Shown here piece by piece: positions 1-5,380 of a stretch of 10,970 nt of DNA (positions are counted from its first letter, which is position 1; each line of letters begins with the position of its first letter). The position numbers and the translations under genes are program-made. Below the pieces are notes generated by a model. It was not told the origin of the DNA, made no database searches, and worked only from the letters and a program-made list of their open reading frames with translations. The DNA comes from Candidatus Tayloriibacteriota bacterium. GTDB taxonomy: Bacteria > Patescibacteriota > Minisyncoccia > Phycocordibacterales > PALSA-1337. The stretch spans positions 1-10,970 of the forward strand of contig JAPLZH010000061.1 of NCBI GenBank assembly GCA_026395105.1, in the 5' to 3' direction.

Positions 1-138
1 TGTACTTAAGAGGAAAATATCATTCGGTTCATTCAGAGAGAAGACTGCTGAGACCTTAGCTATACTTCTGTCTGTCTTAATGTCATACAAACAACAGGGC
101 ACGATGACGTCTTACTTAAAAGGGGTGTGAGGGGTTAC
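1..138 (+). mobile_element. 3' end of an IS66-like insertion sequence
   Basis: The inward end of an insertion sequence that continues beyond the left edge. It holds the last 42 codons of a transposase-like frame (stop at 128-130), followed by a short tail ending ggggttac at 131-138. IS66-family elements characteristically begin with GTAA and so end with TTAC, which fits a terminus at 138. From 139 on, the sequence is in frame with pilC homology, so the element appears to sit inside the 5' part of pilC. The other end and the 8-bp target duplication expected for IS66 lie outside the window. Family assignment is moderate; the junction is placed by inference and could shift by a few bases. Confidence 0.5.
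2..130 (+). CDS. IS66-like transposase, C-terminal fragment
   Basis: An open frame of 42 codons that enters from the left edge and stops with TGA at 128-130; no start is visible. The fragment begins VLKRKISFGSFREKTAETLA and continues with a SVLMSYKQQG segment. This resembles the C-terminal tail of IS66-type transposases, where an SFG(T/S)-type motif is followed by a helix and a 'TCxxQGK' segment about 20 residues later. No catalytic DDE residue is expected or seen in so short a tail. It is the only gene here ending in TGA; the native genes end in TAA or TAG. Its tail lies next to the presumed terminal repeat, the usual arrangement in an IS. Another IS family cannot be ruled out. Confidence 0.5.
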   Translation, partial: VLKRKISFGSFREKTAETLAILLSVLMSYKQQGTMTSYLKGV

Positions 139-287
139 GAAAAATCGATGTAAGAAGATTAGATGAAACAAAAGGCTTTTCTAGACCGGTTTTCGAATAT
201 CGTCCGGACTGGCCATATATAAGCATTGGTTTTGGTGATGAGCAGGATTTCCTAATAGAGAATCTCAGTCTTCTTATAGCCTCTGGA
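139..287 (+). pseudogene. pilC 5' remnant upstream of the first ATG
   Basis: The pilC reading frame stays open upstream of the ATG at 288, back to a TAA at 117-119, but contains no ATG, GTG or TTG. From about 141 the translation reads as the linker and first helix of a GspF domain, including DEQDFLIENLSLLIASGMG, which matches the 'FTRQLATMLDAGLPLLEAL' helix opening this domain in PilC/GspF proteins. The native start must therefore have lain further upstream and was lost at the IS junction near 138. What remains is either untranslated or read from a non-standard start such as ATT at 225. Confidence 0.65.
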
Positions 288-1268
288 ATGGGAATCTCCA
301 GCGCGCTTTCTTCTATCAGCATGTCTATAAAAGGGAGAAAACTTAAAAGAGTTACGAAGGCAATAGAAGAAATGGTAAATGAAGGAATACCACTCTGGCA
401 AGCATTCGAAGTAACGAAACTTTTATCAGACAGAGTGATTTCTCTTATTCGATCTGGCGAAGAAGCTGGAAGGCTCGCTGAACATCTAAACCTCGTGACT
501 ATTCAGCAACACAAAGAAAAGGTTTTTAATTCTAGATTAAAATCCGCTCTTTTATATCCAGGAATAGTTTTGATTTTAGCATTTATAGTAGCCATAGCCA
601 GTTCATGGATAATTTTGCCAAAACTCGTATCTATTTTTCAGAGTGCAAATGGAACTTTGCCTTTCACTACTAGAACATTACTGTGGATTGGAGAATTTTT
701 ATCTGTTTACGGAGCGGTGGTCGTTCCGGCAGTTATTGCTGGGGTTCTCGCTATAGTTTATTTTGTCTTTTTCTTTAAGAAGACAAAATTTATAGGAGAT
801 TATATTTTATTTTCTATTCCAGGAATCAGAGATTTAATTCAGGGAGTGGAATTAGCTAGATTCGGCTATATTTTTGGGGTGCTTTTACAGGCAGGCTTTC
901 AGGTAAATGAGGCATTGGAATCTGTCAAAAATGGAACCACCTATTCCATGTACCGAAAGTTTTATAATCATTTGCAGGAATGTATCGCGAACGGTGATAC
1001 TTTTAAAACTGCTTTGTCTACATATAAAAAACCAGAGAGATTTTTGCCGATACCTATCCAGCAGTTAATACTATCAGCTGAAAAATCTGGCCGTCTTTCC
1101 GAAACATTTATAAAAACTGGAGTTATATTCGAGGAAAAAACAGATGCTATGTCCCGTGATTTAAGTACAGTACTAGAGCCTATAATCCTTATAGTCGTCG
1201 GAATAATAGTCGGCTTCGTAGTTTTAGCTGTTATCGGCCCAATATATGGCTTATCAGAGCAAATATAA
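288..1268 (+). CDS. pilC: Type IV pilus inner-membrane platform protein PilC (GspF family), 5' truncated
   Basis: Polytopic inner-membrane platform protein of the type IV pilus/type II secretion assembly machine. In known systems it sits over the PilB/PilT ATPases and passes their rotation to the pilin subunits. Two GspF repeats are visible: one around residues 1-113, with the hallmark SGEEAGRLAEHL at 56-67, and a second around 186-320, with SAEKSGRLSETF at 263-274 and the closing LEP segment at 296-298. Membrane helices lie at about 91-111, 140-163 and 294-318. At 326 residues it is shorter than the usual 400 or so. The ATG at 288 is only the first available start: it falls inside helix 1 of the first repeat, and homology continues upstream to about 141, so the gene has lost its true start to the left-hand IS. 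The stop overlaps the next gene by 23 bases. Function of the truncated product is doubtful. Confidence 0.85.
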   Translation: MGISSALSSISMSIKGRKLKRVTKAIEEMVNEGIPLWQAFEVTKLLSDRVISLIRSGEEAGRLAEHLNLVTIQQHKEKVFNSRLKSALLYPGIVLILAFIVAIASSWIILPKLVSIFQSANGTLPFTTRTLLWIGEFLSVYGAVVVPAVIAGVLAIVYFVFFFKKTKFIGDYILFSIPGIRDLIQGVELARFGYIFGVLLQAGFQVNEALESVKNGTTYSMYRKFYNHLQECIANGDTFKTALSTYKKPERFLPIPIQQLILSAEKSGRLSETFIKTGVIFEEKTDAMSRDLSTVLEPIILIVVGIIVGFVVLAVIGPIYGLSEQI

Positions 1269-1698
1269 AAAAGGTTTTACTACCTTAGAGTTAATTATAG
1301 TTATAGGGATTTTCGTCCTACTTTTCTCGGTATCAGTCACTGTATATATAGGTTTTACTTCAAAAGAGAATAGGGAATTAGCCGTTGGAACTTTAGTTGA
1401 GGCTTTAAGATTTGCCCAGTCGAATTCAGAAGCAGTGAATGATGATTCTAAGTGGGGTGTAAAGATTTCTACGACGAGCCCTACGATTACAGTTTTTAAA
1501 GGGTCATCATACGGGACGAGAGACACCACCCATGATCAGCTAACTACTTTTTCTGGAAGGCTAACTGCTAGTGGGCTTACAGAAATAATCTTTGAAAAGA
1601 TGAATGGCGATACATTTACTACAGGGACGACTACATTTACAGATTCAAATGGAGTTAAAGATGTTCAAATAAATGGAAAAGGAACTATCACATATTAA
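1246..1698 (+). CDS. GspH/FimU-like minor prepilin
   Basis: A 150-residue type IV prepilin-like protein. The leader is nine short, basic residues ending in Gly10. Prepilin peptidase would cut Gly10|Phe11, giving mature FTTLELIIVIGIFVLLFSVS with the conserved Glu at +5, followed by the hydrophobic helix to about residue 35. The rest is a Thr/Ser-rich globular domain with GspH-like order: an amphipathic helix (VGTLVEALRFAQSN, 47-60) then beta strands. It starts inside the end of pilC (23-base overlap) and its own end overlaps the next gene by 26 bases, so translation is probably coupled. As the first of four prepilin genes it occupies the slot of GspH/FimU, which joins the tip complex to the major pilin. 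It could also be a major pilin, but its place ahead of I, J and K-like genes argues for minor. Confidence 0.8.
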   Translation: MAYQSKYKKGFTTLELIIVIGIFVLLFSVSVTVYIGFTSKENRELAVGTLVEALRFAQSNSEAVNDDSKWGVKISTTSPTITVFKGSSYGTRDTTHDQLTTFSGRLTASGLTEIIFEKMNGDTFTTGTTTFTDSNGVKDVQINGKGTITY

Positions 1699-3085
1699 TA
1701 AAGGTTTTTCACTCGTCGAAATAATAGTATCTATTTCAGTCTTTTTGCTTTTTGTTACTGTACTTTCTGGTATTGTCGTCAGTACGGGTAAACAGATAAA
1801 AAATTCAGGGAATGACGGACGAGCCGCTGTGCTGGCAGATGAAGCACTTGAGGCAGTTAGGAATATTCGAGATATAAATTATGCCAGTTTATCTGATGGC
1901 ACATTCGGGCTCGCTACTAGCTCAAATAAATGGATTCTTAATGGCCCATCCGATACCACAGGAATTTTTAATAGAAAAGTAACTGTCTCTACAGTGAGTG
2001 CTACTCAGAAACAAATATCTGCAGCGGTGACTTGGACAGATCAGCTTTCGGCTACTAATACTGTTTCTTTTAGTACCTATCTAACTAACTGGAGTTTAAT
2101 AACTCAGATAGTAGGAAACTGGTCCACTACCACGTTAGCTGCTTCTATAGATTTAACTGGTAATAATAATGGGCAAAAGATTCAGATCGTCGGAAATTAT
2201 GCATATATAGTTAGGGCTACGGGAAGTTCTAACTTTATAATCATCGATGTTACAAATCCAGCCAGTCCAGCAGTTCTAAGGTCGCTTTCTCTTACAGGTG
2301 GACTTACTAATATATTTGTACTAGGAAATTATGCATATATTTCATCTGACGACGATGTGGGAGAGTTAAAAATAGTAGATATTACAAATAAAACCTCTCC
2401 ATCTTTAGTGGGTACTTATGATGCTACGGGTAATGGAAACGGAAACGGTATTTATGTCGTCGGTAACTATGTTTATTTAGCACGTACAAACTCAGGAGCA
2501 AATCCAGATTTTCTGATAATTAATGTTTCGAATCCAGTCAGTCCATCACTAGTAGGTTCTCTAAATACAGCACAGATAGAGTATGAGGTAGTAGTTTCTG
2601 GTAATTATGCATATGTAGCGAGTGGAGATAATAATCAGGAGTTAAAGATTGTGAATATTTCTACACCTTCTTCCCCAGTCTTAGTCGGCCTTTATAATCT
2701 TACGGGTAACACTGATTCTATTACCATAGCCATGTCTGGAACGACTGTTCTTTTGGGGCAAGGTTCCATTCTGTACGCATTAAGCACAGCCGCTTCGTCC
2801 ACCGCTCCGGCACTGCTTGGCTCGGTAAGTACTATCGGCACATTAAACGATATAGCCCTTAACCTAGGTAATACTGGTAAGTATGTTTTTATAGCGACCA
2901 GTGATAATGCTAATGAATTTAAAGTAATAGATATTACGACTCCGTCCACGCCGACGATTCTAGGTCAAAGAAATATTACAGGAAATAATCCACTACTGGG
3001 TGCCGCCTATGACTCTACTTTTGACAGAGCTTTTATGGTTGGTCAGTCTGACACTGAAGAGTTGGATATAATCGCTCCACAGTAA
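1673..3085 (+). CDS. PilV/GspI-like prepilin fused to an LVIVD-type beta-propeller (candidate tip adhesin)
   Basis: A 470-residue prepilin with a very large C-terminal domain. The leader ends at Gly10; the mature N-terminus FSLVEIIVSISVFLLFVTVL has Glu+5. Residues 11-135 form a GspI/PilV-like pilin module (helix with LADEALEAVRNIRD at 54-67, then strands). Residues about 150-470 are tandem repeats of about 45 residues, each starting G-N-Y-x-Y and followed by a (L/I)xIVDI-T/S-x-P-x-xP-x-LVG motif. Repeat starts are near residues 174, 218, 264, 310, 355 (degenerate), 402 and 452 (partial). This is the LVIVD repeat pattern, which folds as a beta-propeller. The C-terminal half repeat and the strand at about 155-172 probably close the ring. 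Ordinary PilV/GspI proteins are 120-200 residues. The gene lies between H-like and J-like prepilins, the PilV slot. By analogy with PilY1, a separate propeller protein carried by minor pilins, it may be a built-in adhesin at the pilus tip; that role is inferred. Confidence 0.85.
   Translation: MEKELSHINKGFSLVEIIVSISVFLLFVTVLSGIVVSTGKQIKNSGNDGRAAVLADEALEAVRNIRDINYASLSDGTFGLATSSNKWILNGPSDTTGIFNRKVTVSTVSATQKQISAAVTWTDQLSATNTVSFSTYLTNWSLITQIVGNWSTTTLAASIDLTGNNNGQKIQIVGNYAYIVRATGSSNFIIIDVTNPASPAVLRSLSLTGGLTNIFVLGNYAYISSDDDVGELKIVDITNKTSPSLVGTYDATGNGNGNGIYVVGNYVYLARTNSGANPDFLIINVSNPVSPSLVGSLNTAQIEYEVVVSGNYAYVASGDNNQELKIVNISTPSSPVLVGLYNLTGNTDSITIAMSGTTVLLGQGSILYALSTAASSTAPALLGSVSTIGTLNDIALNLGNTGKYVFIATSDNANEFKVIDITTPSTPTILGQRNITGNNPLLGAAYDSTFDRAFMVGQSDTEELDIIAPQ
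2192..3082 (+). repeat. Tandem beta-propeller blade repeats (about 135 bases each)
   Basis: Degenerate in-frame repeats inside the propeller-prepilin gene. Blade starts (codons for G-N-Y or an equivalent) lie at 2192, 2324, 2462, 2600, about 2735, 2876 and about 3026. At the DNA level three copies still share nearly the same core, ggaaattatgcatat at 2192 and 2324 and ggtaattatgcatat at 2600. The copy at 2462 has ggtaactatgtttat. The unit length of 132-141 bases matches one four-stranded blade. The fifth unit has lost the G-N-Y start and the Asp of the VD motif. Such residual identity suggests growth by duplication rather than assembly from distant sources. Confidence 0.75.
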
Positions 3086-3089
3086 AATC

Positions 3090-3605
3090 ATGATTAAGAA
3101 AAAAGATTTACAAAATGGCTTCACATTAATCGAAACATTAATTTATGTAGCTATTTTTAGTGTTTTCATGGTCACCATCGGTATGTTTGCCACTTTTATA
3201 ATTAATTCTCGACTGAATAATCAAATAATTTTTGAGATAAATGATCAGGGTAATGAAGCTATGGGTGGTATTACTCAGTCCATTAGAAATGCCACTACTG
3301 TGAATAGTCCAGGAGTCAGTGGAACAGCGAATAGTTTAAGTATAAATACTGCATTAGCTTCTACGACCCCGACCGTTTTCTCATTAGCTAGCGGAGTTTT
3401 GTATATTAAAGAAGGTACAGGGAGTCTAGTGCCTTTGACGAATGGTGAGATCTCTGTTACGAATTTAATATTCTCTAACCTTTCCCAATCCCTTAAACCG
3501 AATACCATACAAATCAGATTTACAGCTACTGATTTAGCGACGAGCACTAGACTGGCCGGTCATTTCACCTCAGACTTTTATGGAAGTGCATCACTGAGGA
3601 GATAA
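3090..3605 (+). CDS. PilW/GspJ-like minor prepilin
   Basis: A 171-residue prepilin. The leader MIKKKDLQNG ends at Gly10, and the predicted mature N-terminus FTLIETLIYVAIFSVFM carries Glu+5 and the standard hydrophobic stalk. The ETLIYVAIFS form is common in GspJ/PilW-like proteins of low-GC Patescibacteria. After the helix (about 11-40) come a linker helix (DQGNEAMGGITQSIRNATTV) and a strand-rich domain ending near LAGHFTSDFYGSASLRR. It begins 4 bases after the propeller-prepilin gene and ends 5 bases before the PilX-like gene. In known systems GspJ/PilW joins GspI and GspK in the trimeric tip that starts pilus assembly. The family call rests on order and the N-terminus; the C-terminal part is too diverged to assign by eye. 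Confidence 0.78.
   Translation: MIKKKDLQNGFTLIETLIYVAIFSVFMVTIGMFATFIINSRLNNQIIFEINDQGNEAMGGITQSIRNATTVNSPGVSGTANSLSINTALASTTPTVFSLASGVLYIKEGTGSLVPLTNGEISVTNLIFSNLSQSLKPNTIQIRFTATDLATSTRLAGHFTSDFYGSASLRR
3597..3602 (+). promoter_or_regulatory. Shine-Dalgarno site of the PilX-like gene
   Basis: AGGAGA lies 8 bases before the ATG at 3611, inside the last codons of the PilW-like gene. It is the only clear Shine-Dalgarno motif before any native gene in the window; the other starts are preceded by plain A/T-rich sequence. It may be partly a by-product of the upstream coding sequence. Confidence 0.45.
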
Positions 3606-3610
3606 AATAT

Positions 3611-3988
3611 ATGCAAAAAGGATTCACCACATTATTTATAGTCATAATTTTAGGAAGCCTAGTTACGGGACTAGTTATAGCCTTTTCCATAAGTAGTGTC
3701 TGGTCAATTCGTGGAAATACGAATTTAGTAAATTCAAATATATCAAAAGCACTCGTAAATGCATGTGCCGAAATGGCTCTAGAGACTCTACGTTTAAATA
3801 ATAACTATACTGGTACTGGTAATATATCACTTAATGGAAATTCATGTTCATACTCCATAAGTAATACTGGAGGAAATACACGCGCCATAGTCGCATCTAG
3901 TACGGTCTCAGGGACTATTCGCAAAGTAAATGTAAACACGAGCACATTTAATCCTATATCTATCACAAATTGGCAGGAAGTACCTTAA
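3611..3988 (+). CDS. PilX/GspK-like minor prepilin lacking Glu+5
   Basis: A 125-residue protein with a minimal leader MQKG and predicted cut Gly4|Phe5. The mature start FTTLFIVIILGSLVTGLVIA has Phe at +5 where nearly all prepilins have Glu. Loss of Glu+5 is the hallmark of GspK/PilX-type subunits that cap the fibre and need no contact with a subunit above. The hydrophobic helix runs to about residue 30. The next segment (ISKALVNACAEMALETLRLNN) has the Cys-containing helix usual in PilX-like proteins. Cys52 and Cys79 are the only cysteines and could form a disulfide. It is the last gene of the prepilin cluster, which fits the K position of an H-I-J-K set. At 125 residues it is much smaller than classic GspK (about 300) and nearer to PilX. 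Confidence 0.75.
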   Translation: MQKGFTTLFIVIILGSLVTGLVIAFSISSVWSIRGNTNLVNSNISKALVNACAEMALETLRLNNNYTGTGNISLNGNSCSYSISNTGGNTRAIVASSTVSGTIRKVNVNTSTFNPISITNWQEVP

Positions 3989-3997
3989 TATCAACAC

Positions 3998-4026
3998 TTA
4001 TTAATATGTATTTATATTGCTATAAT
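3998..4026 (+). promoter_or_regulatory. Extended -10 promoter upstream of the output-less sensor
   Basis: A consensus TATAAT -10 box at 4021-4026 is directly preceded by TGC at 4018-4020, giving the extended form TGnTATAAT. A weak -35 (TTATTA, 3998-4003) lies 17 bases upstream. Transcription would begin near 4033, leaving a leader of about 20 bases before the ATG at 4053. It separates the pilus genes from the signalling genes and probably drives the sensor and the histidine kinase at 5381. Confidence 0.7.
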
Positions 4027-4052
4027 ATACAGAGTTACATCGTTAAAATTTT

Positions 4053-5366
4053 ATGAAATTTTCCATAAGAAAAAAGTTAATTTTAATAATGACATTAGTG
4101 TGTGTGCTATTTGCTTTAGCGCTAGGATTCATTACATATTTTTATCTCAGTAATATGCTTATTAAGGAGAAGGTTTCTGCTTCTGGTAAACTTAGTACAG
4201 AACAAGTGCATGAAACTACTCAGATAATTAAAAATGATCAGCTTTTTACAAAAATGCTAGGCACGCACAGTAGGGTAAAGGAATTTTTACAGGATGAGAG
4301 TGAGGTCAGAAGGGTAGAACTTTTAGGTATATTTTCTGATTATGCAAAAGAAGATAAAAAATATCTAGCCATTTATCTATTAAATAAGGACGGGCTATGC
4401 CTGATTTCTACAGATAGTCGTTTCGTCGGTCAGGATTATAGTTTCAGAGATTATGTAAAGAAAGCAAAAAAGAAAGAAGCTTCGGTCGATGTATTTATAG
4501 GAAAAACTAGTAAACAGTTTGGCTACTACTTTTCAGAGCCTGTTTTAAATACACAAAATGAAGTCGATGGTATAATGGTCGTTAAAATAGACGGCAGAGA
4601 AATAGATAACCCTATAATTAGTAGTGAACTGTCGAAGGGCAGTACTACCATGATGGTGGTAGATGAAAATGGCGTTATTATTTCGTCTAACATTAACGAA
4701 AGGTTTTTGAAAAGCCTTGGAAATCTTTCTTTTGATGAGAAGAAGAAAATAGCAGAGACTAATAAATTCCTAGGTATGGATATTTTGCCTATTCAGTATG
4801 ATGATATACAAAATATCATACGTAATTATACATCACCTGTTACGATGACGATTTTAGATAAAATCGATGACGAAAATGAGATTTTGAATGTGGTGAAAAT
4901 AGGAGAATTTCCTTTCTATTTAATTACCGAGATAGGACTCGATGATGTATCGAGTAGCGTTTTTAACTCTATAGCACTCCTTTCACTCATTATAATTCTA
5001 GGCTTAATTTTAATGTCTGGAATTATATATAAATCTGTTTTAACTATCCTTAAACCTTTGAGTAGACTAAACTTACTTTCTCAAAAGATCAGTGATGGTG
5101 ATTTTTCTCAAAGAATCGAATTAAATTCAAATGATGAATTTTCCGAACTAACTGGATCATTTAATAAAATGGCTAATAAACTCGGATATCTATATGAAAA
5201 TATGGATGAAAAAGTTAAGAAGAGGACTGAAGAATTAGAAAAATCAAAAGAACATCTTAAAAAAACTTTAGAAGAATCGGAAAGAGCGAATAAGCTAATG
5301 GTCAGCAGGGAATTGGAAATGGTGAAGTTAAAGAAAGAAATAATTGATTTAAAAAATAAAAAATAA
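4053..5366 (+). CDS. Cache-HAMP membrane sensor without an output domain
   Basis: A 437-residue membrane sensor. TM1 is at about 9-31. The extracytoplasmic part (about 35-298) looks like a double Cache domain: LAIYLLNKDGLCLISTDSRF at 105-124, then GQDYSFRDYV and GYYFSEPVLN are typical of the membrane-distal ligand-binding subdomain, and VVDENGVIISS (202-212) starts the second. TM2 is at about 302-326, followed by a HAMP domain (about 327-380, with LKPLSRL, ISDGDF and NDEFSELTGSFNKMANKL) and a long coiled coil to the C-terminus (NKLMVSRELEMVKLKKEI, 413-430). There is no kinase, PAS, GGDEF or methyl-accepting domain, and the stop is a clean TAA 14 bases before the next gene, so this is not a simple frameshift of it. 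It may pair with the adjacent kinase (5381) as a receptor subunit. The ligand is unknown; Cache domains usually bind small metabolites. Confidence 0.8.
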   Translation: MKFSIRKKLILIMTLVCVLFALALGFITYFYLSNMLIKEKVSASGKLSTEQVHETTQIIKNDQLFTKMLGTHSRVKEFLQDESEVRRVELLGIFSDYAKEDKKYLAIYLLNKDGLCLISTDSRFVGQDYSFRDYVKKAKKKEASVDVFIGKTSKQFGYYFSEPVLNTQNEVDGIMVVKIDGREIDNPIISSELSKGSTTMMVVDENGVIISSNINERFLKSLGNLSFDEKKKIAETNKFLGMDILPIQYDDIQNIIRNYTSPVTMTILDKIDDENEILNVVKIGEFPFYLITEIGLDDVSSSVFNSIALLSLIIILGLILMSGIIYKSVLTILKPLSRLNLLSQKISDGDFSQRIELNSNDEFSELTGSFNKMANKLGYLYENMDEKVKKRTEELEKSKEHLKKTLEESERANKLMVSRELEMVKLKKEIIDLKNKK

Positions 5367-5380
5367 ATACGGCTGATTTT

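Noticed and set aside
2192..3082. CRISPR-like or non-coding tandem repeat
   Set aside because: The repeats are in frame, degenerate and about 132-141 bases long, and they translate into a known protein repeat; there are no spacers.
3984..4004. Possible hairpin after the last prepilin (TTAATA...TATTAA)
   Set aside because: The stem is six A/T pairs with no following T run, so it is too weak to call a terminator; it overlaps the promoter region of the next gene.
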